The position numbers were made by a program, and so were the translations under genes. A stretch of 26,622 nt of DNA from Beroe ovata (lineage: Eukaryota > Ctenophora > Nuda > Beroida > Beroidae): assembly GCA_946803715.1 (NCBI GenBank), contig CAMPET010000017.1:1-26622 (forward strand), written 5' to 3'. This document shows, piece by piece, positions 11,501 to 20,041 of this stretch. The notes beneath the pieces were generated by a model. That model was not told the origin of the DNA. It searched no databases and worked only from the letters and a program-made list of their open reading frames with translations. Within the stretch, counting starts at the first letter, position 1, and each line of letters opens with the position of its first letter.

Positions 11501-13495
11501 AGGCAAAGTCATGGGTTTTGCGGCTGTATAAGGCAAGTATTGTGCGAACCACTTAACTAGCCCATTTGTGATTTGCAAACCCGTGATGTGCGTTGTTGAT
11601 AGAAATTATGGTTTTAACCGTTCTGACTTCTGTTCTAGTTGTATTGAATATCAAAGTAGGGACTTAATCATTTTGAAACGAGAGCGTATCAAATATTGGG
11701 GGAAGGAAGTGATATAATAAAGCAATATTCTTGATAAAGTATAACGCACCAAACCGGTTTCCTAGACAATTCACTATCACAGATTGACGTTAGCACAGAG
11801 AGGGTGGTGCGAGTGGAGAAATGTGACAATTACGTACCGATACTCGCTCATGCAGATCCTTACATACCCCTCATGACACCACTAAAACCCTTCAAATCGA
11901 GGTTTAAGATCGGTCGATAATAATTTTGACAGTTGATAATAATTACTGAAGATTTTACTCAATTCTAAGTAATGGCGGTATATTGCTGACGACTTCATTT
12001 CGAAACCTTGCGTAAACCCGTAATTAGGTTAGGTAGGTTACTTGCATTTAACTGTTTAGTCTTCTCATCGATTGCTATTTGACATATTATGTCATACCAT
12101 TCATATGTCTCATATCTTGAATTCATCTTCCACAATATGGAATGTGTTACAGCTTGGAAAGGATTGTTAAACTCAAGCCTTCCTCTCCTGCCTTGTCTCC
12201 TGACTGTACAACATACACAGATCTTGACCGCTGTTTCCTGTGTTACGATGACCTCATAGGTGTCAACCAGCGAAAGCATGACACCAGACATATCCTAGAA
12301 GATTTCCCCCTCCAGGTTATTATAGTAGAATCGTTGTAGTGGGAGTTAAGGGGGAGTCAGATCTGAAAATAGTGCATTTATCAAGGGTCGGGAAGAAAAG
12401 GAATGAACATTCAGTCCAATTGAACACTCCCTCTCTGCCTTAGGAGTTGATATCAGTGTTCGGCGATGTGGCTGGCCTTGGTGCTGCTCTTGACACTGCA
12501 CTTAAGGAGGTTCAATGAGCCGACTCATTCTGCCTTCTTTCAACATAGAGTTTAATAACGACTAAAATGAACAACACAGAACAACTTCAGGAACCGAACA
12601 ACTGGTTGCTCTATCACGTGGCAGCAATATACCACAGAACATTCACATTTGACCTCGGTCCTGCCATGCAGTGTACACGCCGTGCTCTAGCTATGGCTGG
12701 ATTGGAGCACAGACCTATCCCACTTCTGACACTCGCTAACTTACTTCATCAAGGACGGAGAGTAACGGATGCTCAAGTTATCGTCATGGAGTTACTTGCT
12801 ATTGAGCCTGGAATGGTAATTTGGAGGAATATGAACTGATTGAATATAAATATTCTTCGTTCTAAACGTCATTTCTTAAGTTTAGGAGTTTACTAACGGG
12901 TCATGTGTTCATGTTTCAGTACCTAAACCACGTGCTTAGTGCGGCTTTACAGTTAGACATAGGGAAGGCAGACGGACAATTTAGAGCTGCAATGGATGCA
13001 GTGAAACTCTCCCACTCACCGATTCCAGAACACCTTCTCAACTCATTGTTATGCTACTACAGAATTCATAAAGATCCATTCCAACCACCACATATCCAAT
13101 CAGGTAAGGAACGTGGTGAATCACTCAATTGATAGATTTATCTGGTTTATCTGCTGGTAATCGTACTGTACGGAAGGCGCGCCGACATAGTTTAAGGCAG
13201 GAGCGCGCAAAAAAGCCCGCAAAAAGCGCAGCGCGCGATCGATGTTTTGTGTATTTTTGCGCAAACAACGTGAACTGTGAGCGCTGAACATAATATTCAA
13301 TCGACGGTTGTATAGCAACATGTAGGGAGTTCTAAAACCTGAATCAATACATTTTCAGTGCGATCTCAGCGTGTATCATGGAACAAGCTGCATCCACCGT
13401 TCTCCAGACCACATAAAGCACCCATGGACGGCGAAATATGGCGTTTGGAGCATCATGAAGGACCATCAGTTGACTTAACATGGGTATCGAGATGA
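2526..13495 (+). CDS. TTC17: Tetratricopeptide repeat protein 17 (TTC17) homologue, 19 exons
   Basis: Exons: 2526-2618, 2723-2860, 2939-3170, 3287-3399, 3490-3605, 3716-3863, 4142-4321, 8031-8171, 8386-8611, 9582-9718, 10318-10506, 10987-11293, 11462-11532, 11783-11901, 12153-12315, 12444-12509, 12591-12815, 12920-13103, 13359-13495. These sum to 2985 bases (994 aa) and every phase matches; human TTC17 is about 1140 aa. Exon 1 encodes a hydrophobic signal peptide ending near SVTH, matching the vertebrate N terminus. Exons 3-4 carry YRHIPGIFS. One TPR cluster lies at about residues 193-300 (SSNWHAFYAASFYWR, VSLANLLSNAG). It is followed by a basic, coiled-coil-like stretch (281-340). The second TPR cluster lies at about 814-930 (NNWLLYHVAAIYHR, LLTLANLLHQG). 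The middle (341-790) is divergent, with low-complexity linkers, and rests on phase rather than homology. The family promotes ciliogenesis through actin. Intron 13 is GC-AG and the exon 14 donor (AG|gtttaa) is weak. Family identity is firm; the middle exons are less certain. Confidence 0.82.
4705..5721 (-). CDS. Class A-like G protein-coupled receptor, intronless, nested in TTC17 intron 7
   Basis: A 338-residue seven-transmembrane protein in one exon. TM1 is at about residues 22-46 with GN (37-38). TM2 carries IAVSD with the conserved Asp68. Cys95 at the top of TM3 probably pairs with Cys173 in the second extracellular loop. Trp146 lies in TM4, Pro197 in TM5 and Pro240 in TM6. After TM7, SFRDF (292-296) fits the start of helix 8, followed by a basic tail. 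Asn8 is in an N-glycosylation sequon (NQT). Several class A switches are altered: DRY is TKL (119-121), CWxP is ACAP (237-240) and NPxxY is NVFIY (282-286). The protein is expected in the plasma membrane; ligand and G protein are unknown. The intact 1 kb frame with conserved structural residues argues for a functional gene. It resembles the fast-evolving orphan receptors expanded in many invertebrates. Confidence 0.85.
   Translation of the reverse strand: MLTVPISNQTLFGLKKDSERYSLIVWCSVVLVINFVGNSLILVATQKHKSIKLDRISVVLIKNIAVSDLLMGLSTIHPTMVSLIANKWVYGDFLCYLNHYFKVPIFISALQLICVMHITKLLNIVQPLRTRMRTSRTGYRLVALVWILCCIIPVVQLVIDKDSVTFDYRLYRCHYVFKKPIWKWLRPLLIGSLMILPNVVVLFTTISLLIFVKATTKRMNLQGALTALYVGMMYILACAPVGLNQSIITNLYPMMSKDVHKMFFVTYCRYAFFVTFLNSCSNVFIYMVSVVSFRDFVKKKILGKVQRNRSMDHHTSTTRMALAVFSRKKANLSNSGSR
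6151..6767. repeat. Cluster of a dispersed motif related to GGGCAAATCTGAACA, both orientations
   Basis: Seven copies were seen. Read as TGTTCAG-(A/T)TTTG-CCC they lie at about 6151-6169, 6289-6303 and 6721-6738. Read as the reverse complement GGGGCAAATCTGAAC they lie at about 6334-6348, 6512-6524 (diverged), 6589-6603 and 6752-6767. The copies at 6721 and 6752 form a close inverted pair. The small reading frames in this stretch carry no recognisable protein. It may be a decayed palindromic transposon or an intron-embedded binding-site array. Confidence 0.5.
8197..8212. other. G homopolymer of 14 followed by an ambiguous base
   Basis: A run of 14 G ends at 8210 and an unresolved base (N) lies at 8212, within TTC17 intron 8. 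This marks a sequencing or assembly uncertainty close to exons 8 and 9. A G run can also form a quadruplex. Confidence 0.9.
9287..9329. repeat. 11-base tandem repeat, four copies
   Basis: Four head-to-tail units of GACCGGCATCA: the first and third are identical, the second reads GACCGGCGTTA, and the fourth is partial and diverged. It lies in TTC17 intron 9. Confidence 0.85.
9451..9526. repeat. 30-base tandem repeat, about 2.5 copies
   Basis: The units start at 9451, 9481 and 9511 and are built from alternating AAACAGTAAACA and GTAAACAGTTAACACT-like segments. The repeat ends 55 bases before TTC17 exon 10. Confidence 0.85.
10582..10621. repeat. 20-base perfect tandem duplication
   Basis: AAAACAGAGCTGTGGTTGAT occurs twice back to back in TTC17 intron 11. 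Confidence 0.9.
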
Positions 13496-13574
13496 ACAGT
13501 GAAACTGAACTCAGAACTGAAACATTGGAACAATGGAATTGGAACCGACCTCAGACTTTCACCAGTTCGGCAGT

Positions 13575-13676
13575 TCACTTGCCCGACGATTTTATCCCTT
13601 GCCTGTCCAATGAACAGTGTCCAGGCCATGCCAGAGATAAAATCTCGCCAGTAATGGTAGGGTGAAATCCTATAAC
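13575..13676. repeat. MITE-like element, copy 2
   Basis: ATAAAATCTCGCCAGTAATG followed by GGTAGGGTGAAATCCTATAA matches the right end of the element at 1507-1615. The block CGATTTTATCCCTTGCC (13586-13602) matches that copy's interior. The left terminal repeat is not clearly preserved, so this copy looks truncated or more diverged. It lies about 80 bases after the TTC17 stop and may be transcribed in its 3'UTR. Confidence 0.55.
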
Positions 13677-13892
13677 TACAATGCTTGCATCAGCGGTCTG
13701 GCATCGCCCGACGACTGACGTAATTGCAGGGATCGGGAGTGATCCTGGCCTAATTCCTTCGATCCTCTCATGGAAATCTTGTGAAACGGTATTATATTTG
13801 CCGGATAATTTTAATATTTCTATTTCAATTTCATACTTGATGCTTAAAAACAAAAAATAGGCAAAAAAGCTGAAGGAATTTCTGTGCACATG

Positions 13893-14089
13893 CACACGTT
13901 GCGCGCCCCTAGCATTATTTTACTCGGTGATCTGGATTGTTCCGGGCTGCGCGGCGTGACCCAAATACTCCGCGCGCGCTGCGCGTCTCCCTTCTACGAC
14001 TTTTCAGTTCACTGAGTAGAACAGGGGCGCGCAACGTGTACACAATCTGAATTCTGAAAAATCGCGCGCGGAGTATTTATATTTGGGTT
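13893..14089. repeat. Interleaved inverted repeats A-B-A'-B', CGCG-rich
   Basis: Arm A (13893-13930, with ACGTTGCGCGCCCCT) pairs with A' (14010-14042, with AGGGGCGCGCAACGT). Arm B (13959-13979, ACCCAAATACTCCGCGCG) pairs with B' (14063-14089, CGCGCGCGGAGTATTT then ATATTTGGGT). B lies between A and A', and B' lies after A', so the pairs cross rather than nest. The block is much richer in CpG than its surroundings. Confidence 0.7.
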
Positions 14090-14841
14090 TATTCAAGCTG
14101 TACTTCATTTTACCATAGTTTAAATTATTACTCAGTTGATAGAATCATTTACAGGTTTGTATATTCTAAATTCATAGGACTGTCTGATCAATTATCAAGT
14201 TCTTTATATGGGTCCCTTGATAGAATTTTTTTGAGAATGCAACTGAATATTTGAGTTGATCCTCTGTTCATTCTATTCAGATCAAATCTGACTTTTTGAT
14301 AAACCTGATGGCTAACATGCCGCAAAGTACTTATATGGGCGTACAACTTGTGCACAGAAAACCCCTACTACTATACAAAGATAATTCAATGGTCAAATGT
14401 GCCTCATTGAACATTTTGATCAAATGTTGTTGGTTGATATATGTAATAGTGGTTATGTAATTTATTCTATTTATCTATTAACCCTTCCACAGTCTTTTCT
14501 TTGTTTTTGTAGCTATTCACAGTGGTTAAATACCATTGCTTATTCTATTCTATCTACAGAATTTTGGTCAAAGATCAGATCACATAATCTTACAACTGTT
14601 TTTGTGTACTTTGAATTCACTTGAATTGAGATAGATCTAAGGTTAATCACTAAATGGTTATTTCATGAATCAGAAAGTTATTTTGGGAAGTTATTTCAGG
14701 AATCAGGAATCAGTAAGATTATTTACAGCTATTATGGTTTTATTTACTCATATTTCTATTTATTTTGATTGTCCCTTATTTGTGATAAGCTTACTTTGAG
14801 CACTTTGTGAAGCTTTGTCCGAGACACACATAGTTTGAAGT

Positions 14842-14855
14842 TATTCTGTCTCAGG
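14842..14855 (+). promoter_or_regulatory. Splice acceptor abutting the DNAAF9 start codon
   Basis: TATTCTGTCTCAG followed by G and the ATG at 14856 is a good pyrimidine-tract acceptor placed one base before the start codon. It implies that the mature 5'UTR comes from an upstream exon or a trans-spliced leader. No upstream exon could be identified. Confidence 0.5.
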
Positions 14856-17800
14856 ATGGATTCTGTAGGATGTCCATTCCACCCAGTCCTCTCCAATAAC
14901 AAGTTGTCTATTAAAGATGCCCCTTTATTGTGTTCTCAGCGCATACAGAAATTGCAGCAGTACCTGAAAAAGAAAAATCTTGATGGATTATTGGCATTGA
15001 ATGGTGTTGATTGCCATTATGACCCAGACTGCAGAAACTTTATCAACTTTATCTTGTTTGGGTGTTCCATGTATAAGTCAGGAAATTATGGGAGATATTC
15101 TGATAACATAGACATTGATGAAATCATTTTGCTCATCAAGAGGTCAAAAGTTGAGGTATATCTCAACCAAAATTTATTGGAAAGTATTCTCCCTTTTCTT
15201 CTTAAAGTACCCGATCTTCAAATTCATTGCTTGGACTCAAATCTCTCTATTGATGAAAGCACAGTAGAAGATCATAAAGTGTATGCATTCATATCTATGA
15301 CAAGAGACATAAAAAAGGTTGCTGTCCCTTTTACATCTGAATCATTTGACAAAATGGGTATGGAAAAATGGCCATTACTCCAAGCCTATGCACTAGAAGA
15401 CTATGGGTCACAAGGATTTTTTGGGTTGAGTCACGAAATTTTGCCTCTGGATTTTGAGGCAAGTTCCATCTTCCATCAATTTGATATAGGGTCAGTAAAA
15501 CACATGTTAACAGATGCAAGTTTATTGTTGAAATATCAGTGGAACACCATGATCAGAAATGTCTCATTTTTGCTAACTAACAATGGCTCAATCAATTTGC
15601 ATGATGTCATGGATCCAATCACAAGCTATTTGAAGCATAATAGCGGTCCATCAGGGCAGATAGAATATAAGATGGCTCCTCATGCAGTTACAGCACAGCC
15701 ATTGTTTGTGACATGTTATGTGAAGGAACCTCAGGGGTCCTTAGGATGTGCCCGTACATATTTCTTCCATGAAAATATAGATTCAAGTGATTTGATCCTT
15801 GTTTCGACTATTTATGATGCCGCTGTTTCCACTTCCCATAAGACCATTCAAAGGTTCACGACTGCCCAAAATTCATCCAAGTTGCAACAATACTTCATGA
15901 AAAAGATTTCGGAAAAAATCTCTTCATATAAGTACCCACAAGTATCTAATTACGAAACTTCAAAGCTGAAGATAGAAACCACACTGCAAGCTTTTAATGT
16001 CAAAGGGCAACTGGTGGACGATAGGAAAGAAAAGTTAAGCCTTAAGACATTTTCTGTGTGCATAAGTAACATTAAGAGTTTACAGAACCCCAAAGTAGTC
16101 TATGACCCCATTATTTTTATGGAAACATTCATTGACTCACATCTAAATGTTAGGAATGACCAATCAACTGCAGTGGATTCAGAGTTCCTGATTGTGACTA
16201 ATGTTATTCCAACCTATGTACAATGGAATAAGTCATCAGTGGATCCCTCCAAAAATGACAGCATGCCTTGTTCTCTATTGAGTAGTGATCCCAATACATA
16301 TGATGCTGAGTTCAAGATGGATGAAGGATCAATTGAAATTTTGTCACCTTACTCCACCCCAATGCAGATAAGAGTAGCTGATTTAAAGGATGTGAAATGC
16401 AAAAAACATGGCTCAATTGCTATTGCAGTACATTTTGAACATGTTGCAAATATCTTGCCCCCATTTCTCAGGAGATTTTGCATTGTTTTTTGGCAAAGAG
16501 GTAAAGGGATGAAATTTGTATCAGAAAAGCTTATACCACAATTGACCGAGAGTGGTTTGTCCATACACAATGACAGCTTGCCTACAGATTTTTCCAACCG
16601 ATTTGAAAGCCTTGTCGAAACAAAGTTTGGTAGTATTGGGGCAGGACAGTCATGTGAGGAATCTGAACTTATTCAGAATAATTATCCTAACTATTCAACC
16701 TTTGCACCACACTTTTCACTGAGTTCACTTGGTGATTTCACATACAACCAAGAAGATGTGAATCCTAACATTGAGATTGAGAAATCAGATCCATTTCTCT
16801 TCATAACAGTCTTGGCGGGCATACCTGGATGTAATCAAGAGAAGATTAGCTCACTCGTATCAGACAATAGTAAGGATATGGGAATACAGTTTATTGTTTT
16901 GAGGCAACCTCTGGGCTCAACCAATCTTTTCAATCCCGAAGATCTACAAAAAGCGTTATACACCCTCAGTCAACGGGGTGATCGTCTTAGGGTATTAATT
17001 CTTGTTTCTGCTTATGTTGAAATATCGGAAATTATCTCCCCAATCCTAAATCATCCTGACAAAAGAACAAGGTTGGCATGTCATATCTCTTGTGTAAATA
17101 CATGTGTCGATTTGAGGAATATGTTCATCTGCAACAAAACATGCTTCCCCAAACTCACAGAACAGTGTCAGGAGGGCTGGGCGAACAATATCATAGTTAG
17201 TGGTGTGAAAAAAGCCGAAAATGATGATAGATTGCAGTTCTTGAGACGCTTGAACCCACTTTGCAATATCATTGAAGTTCATGGAAACAATTTCATTGAT
17301 AAAGACAGTATGAATGAAATATGTTCCACTGATCTCTTCAACAGTCACCCCCTACCAATTTCTAGAAACCGTTTTTCACCTGGATGGTTTTTACCAGATT
17401 ACAAACCAAATCCACCGTTTGTTGATATCAAATATATACCCGTAAGTTTCGATGGTTCCCTTTGCAAAGCACGATTCATGTCGCTCCTTAAAACCCTCCA
17501 TCAAAAAGAAGGCAGAGTTTATTTGGACAGACTGTTGACATCTGGTTCAATTTTCTACCTTGCTGGAAGAACTAGGTTTAGCGATGACTACAATATCTAC
17601 AGCATTGAGTGTTCTCCGCGAAGTGATGCCATATCTCTAACAGTTTTCAACAAGCCACTTCCGCCTGGTGCTAAAAACTGCTTCATTTTCACTGGTTACC
17701 AAATAACTGAGGAGCAGGTTAAGAACTGGCTTGAAGGTTGCTTGCCTAAACCACCTAGTAAGAAGGAGCGGTACACAAAATACATGCTGACCCCTGAGGA

Positions 17801-18023
17801 GAAGCAAATGCTGAAAGAACTAGCCGGCAAAGAAGAACTTCCAGAAGGTTGGTTCTTCAATGGTACGTCATATGTCTCTATGCTTGAAGGTGGAAAGAAG
17901 ACTGAACATCCGAAGTATGAGAGTATTATGCAGCAGTATTTGGACAAGAAAAACAGTGAAATCGATAAGTTCAACAAAGAAATTGAAAATATTGTCATAC
18001 CCTCACTGTTTGGGGGAGTTTAA
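14856..18023 (+). CDS. DNAAF9: Dynein axonemal assembly factor 9 (DNAAF9/C20orf194/Shulin) homologue, single coding exon
   Basis: A 1055-residue protein from the ATG at 14856; an in-frame stop lies upstream at 14808. It is collinear with human C20orf194 (about 1180 aa) from the N terminus (LDGLLALNGVDCHYDPDCRN near residue 50) through EKWPLLQAYALE to the end (GWFFNGTSYV from residue 998, then a charged helical tail). A P-loop-like GIPGC (655-659) followed by NQEKISS matches the GLPGC segment of the human protein. In Tetrahymena, Shulin packages outer dynein arms in a closed, inactive form in the cytoplasm for delivery to cilia; the same role is inferred here. The whole frame is open with no intron, unlike the neighbouring genes. 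No coding damage was seen. Identification rests on remembered homology along the full length. Confidence 0.88.
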   Translation: MDSVGCPFHPVLSNNKLSIKDAPLLCSQRIQKLQQYLKKKNLDGLLALNGVDCHYDPDCRNFINFILFGCSMYKSGNYGRYSDNIDIDEIILLIKRSKVEVYLNQNLLESILPFLLKVPDLQIHCLDSNLSIDESTVEDHKVYAFISMTRDIKKVAVPFTSESFDKMGMEKWPLLQAYALEDYGSQGFFGLSHEILPLDFEASSIFHQFDIGSVKHMLTDASLLLKYQWNTMIRNVSFLLTNNGSINLHDVMDPITSYLKHNSGPSGQIEYKMAPHAVTAQPLFVTCYVKEPQGSLGCARTYFFHENIDSSDLILVSTIYDAAVSTSHKTIQRFTTAQNSSKLQQYFMKKISEKISSYKYPQVSNYETSKLKIETTLQAFNVKGQLVDDRKEKLSLKTFSVCISNIKSLQNPKVVYDPIIFMETFIDSHLNVRNDQSTAVDSEFLIVTNVIPTYVQWNKSSVDPSKNDSMPCSLLSSDPNTYDAEFKMDEGSIEILSPYSTPMQIRVADLKDVKCKKHGSIAIAVHFEHVANILPPFLRRFCIVFWQRGKGMKFVSEKLIPQLTESGLSIHNDSLPTDFSNRFESLVETKFGSIGAGQSCEESELIQNNYPNYSTFAPHFSLSSLGDFTYNQEDVNPNIEIEKSDPFLFITVLAGIPGCNQEKISSLVSDNSKDMGIQFIVLRQPLGSTNLFNPEDLQKALYTLSQRGDRLRVLILVSAYVEISEIISPILNHPDKRTRLACHISCVNTCVDLRNMFICNKTCFPKLTEQCQEGWANNIIVSGVKKAENDDRLQFLRRLNPLCNIIEVHGNNFIDKDSMNEICSTDLFNSHPLPISRNRFSPGWFLPDYKPNPPFVDIKYIPVSFDGSLCKARFMSLLKTLHQKEGRVYLDRLLTSGSIFYLAGRTRFSDDYNIYSIECSPRSDAISLTVFNKPLPPGAKNCFIFTGYQITEEQVKNWLEGCLPKPPSKKERYTKYMLTPEEKQMLKELAGKEELPEGWFFNGTSYVSMLEGGKKTEHPKYESIMQQYLDKKNSEIDKFNKEIENIVIPSLFGGV

Positions 18024-18318
18024 ACAGAATTCCTAGCATCTTCTACCTTGTTACCTTTCGGCGATTCAGAAAGATATGAAAGTTGAATCAGTTATACATG
18101 GATTTTGAAGTATTAAGTACCTTTTTCTATTCTCAGTGATATTTATAACGCCGCAAAATGCTCATCGTTACAGTTTTTTTATTTTGTGAGATATTTGTTG
18201 TACATAAAGCTTTATAGTTTATACGATATTAATTTTGAATAATTGTGGTTCTCTTTACACCGTTCCCATACGTTTTGCTATAGATAACTTTGTAAATAGG
18301 TAGGTACCATGTTAGACA

Positions 18319-18324
18319 AATAAA
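18319..18324 (+). terminator. Polyadenylation signal AATAAA, DNAAF9
   Basis: A canonical AATAAA about 296 bases after the DNAAF9 stop codon, followed by a T-rich and GT-containing stretch (TATTTTGTGACC) suitable as a downstream element. It is the best candidate 3' end for the DNAAF9 transcript. Confidence 0.5.
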
Positions 18325-18445
18325 TATTTTGTGACCTTCTGAGTTTTTCTGATTCCCGTTTTGTCTGCAAAACTAAAGAAGGACGGAAATACCATGGTCT
18401 TGATGACAGTTTACAGAGTGGCAAGTGGCCACTGACTATTGACCA

Positions 18446-18457
18446 CGTTTTTATAGG
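18446..18457 (+). promoter_or_regulatory. Splice acceptor abutting the derlin start codon
   Basis: CGTTTTTATAG followed by G and ATG at 18458 fits a 3' splice site one base before the start codon, the same arrangement as in the upstream DNAAF9 homologue. A 5'UTR intron or trans-splicing would explain it. Confidence 0.4.
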
Positions 18458-20041
18458 ATGGCTCAGACGTTCCACCAGGAGTATATGGCAGTGCCGCCTG
18501 TCACGAGAACCTATACGACAGCATGTGTCCTGACAACCATTGCAGTTCAGCTCGACATTCTATCTCCCTTCCAGGTAGAAACATGTACTTCCTCCGTATG
18601 AAATTTCCGAAGCAGTATACTCGAGGACGGTACCATAAGTAGAAACATGGAGATCGAGTCAACAAATTTGCATTTATTACGAATGACACGTGTGAGACAC
18701 ACCGCGTAGGTAATTGTCAGCCCTAGTCACACGGCGTGGTTACAGAATACAAGATTTCGGAATATCTATCCGCCGTATTTGATTGTTTTAATAACCAATC
18801 GTTGTCACTCGACTTACGATATCAATAGGTCGTGACCTTCCCCGATGATCTTGTTCACTATAATTCTGATCACATGACTCTTCAGCTGTACTTCAACCAG
18901 TCTCTCATTTGGAAGAAATATCAGATCTGGAGACTTCTTACCAACTTTACCTTCTTCGGAACGATAGGATTCAACTTCATATTCAACATGATCTTTACCT
19001 ATCGGTACTGCAGAATGCTGGAAGAAGGCTCATTCAGAGGACGAACTGGTAATTGGCGCACAATATTTGAAAAACATTCGATTCTTTCTCCTATCCCGAA
19101 TGTGTTTTGTAACCCCGGCAATAACCATTATATGTCCCCATTTCAGCTGATTTTATCATGATGTTCATTTTCGGGGGCGTGTTGATGACAATCATCGCTT
19201 GCTTTGTCAACTTGGTGTTCCTGGGCCAGGCGTTCACTATCATGTTGGTGTATGTATGGGCTAAACGGAATCCCTTCATCAGAATGAACTTCTTTGGAAT
19301 GCTCAACTTCAACGCTCCTTACCTTCCTTGGGTAATGAATGTTTTTTATCTCATCACACGTCAATGATGTGTCTCAATGAATCGTCTCAATAACATGACT
19401 CAATGACTTGTCTCGTTGTTTTGTCTCAATGGCCTTCTCTTTTCTATGACTTGTCTCAATGACTCGTCTCTCAATATCACGTGACTCATGGACGCAGGTG
19501 TTGTTTGGATTTTCACTCCTCCTTGATAACTCTGTCTTGGTTGATCTGATGGGTATAGCTGTGGGACATGTGTACTTCTACTTGGAGGATGTTCTACCAA
19601 ACATCGAGGTGGGGCTCACCATGGTACCTATACCATGGTACCTATACCATGATACCTATACCATGGCACTACTGCAACTATTCGATAATCATACTATTAT
19701 CACCATCGTTTTTTGTTGGGAGCATCAAACGATGGATCTTGAGTAGCATTTCAACTTTCCAAGATTATACAGTAAAAAGTATAAATACAGTATAAATACA
19801 GTATAATACATTATGAATGGATATTTGAATATATTGACACCACGTACTGCAGGGCGGTGTCAAGATCCTGCGGACACCACGACTTCTGAAACTACTGTTT
19901 GACGAAGGCGAGGATGAGTACGGCGAGGTGGCTGATGACACGAGACCAGGTGGTTACAACTGGGGTGAGGATGTGAGGGAACAGGCAAACCAACCGCGTG
20001 GTGAGGAGGGCGGTCCTCACCAGAGAGATGAACAGGATTAA
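18458..20041 (+). CDS. DERL2: Derlin-2-type ER-associated degradation protein, 5 exons
   Basis: Exons 18458-18574, 18886-19048, 19147-19331, 19498-19608 and 19853-20041 join in phase into 254 residues; human derlin-2 has 239. The N terminus [17 protein letters not shown] and the block [18 protein letters not shown] are diagnostic of derlin-2/3. Derlins are rhomboid pseudoproteases of the ER membrane that help move misfolded proteins to the cytosol. The WR motif is W54-R55 and the last membrane helix has G174xxxG178 (GIAVG). Six membrane segments are expected. The C-terminal p97-binding SHP box, which in vertebrates reads close to FAWGEGQRL, is here YNWGEDVRE (227-235), keeping Trp-Gly only. 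An acidic, Gln-rich tail of about 19 residues follows. No clear AATAAA lies just downstream. Confidence 0.93.
19619..19666. repeat. 14-base minisatellite in derlin intron 4
   Basis: Three full units and part of a fourth of CCATGGTACCTATA. Each unit contains the self-complementary CCATGG and GGTACC, so it can fold into hairpins. It starts 10 bases after the exon 4 donor. Confidence 0.9.

Larger units (their letters stand above)
13496..14855. other. TTC17-DNAAF9 intergenic region
   Basis: Apart from the second MITE-like copy and the interleaved inverted repeats listed separately, this is AT-rich with no gene recognised. No clear polyadenylation signal for TTC17 was found near its stop. The last bases before 14856 form a splice-acceptor-like sequence, so part of this region may be a 5'UTR intron of the DNAAF9 homologue. 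Confidence 0.45.
18024..18457 (+). other. Short DNAAF9-derlin spacer
   Basis: The spacer holds the DNAAF9 3'UTR with one AATAAA signal (18319-18324) and any derlin promoter and 5'UTR. Only 133 bases separate that signal from the derlin ATG. It ends in an acceptor-like CGTTTTTATAG one base before the ATG. Confidence 0.6.

Noticed and set aside
15331-17998. Several minus-strand frames of 60-100 codons within the DNAAF9 gene
   Set aside because: They are antisense shadows of a long conserved coding frame, with no own features.
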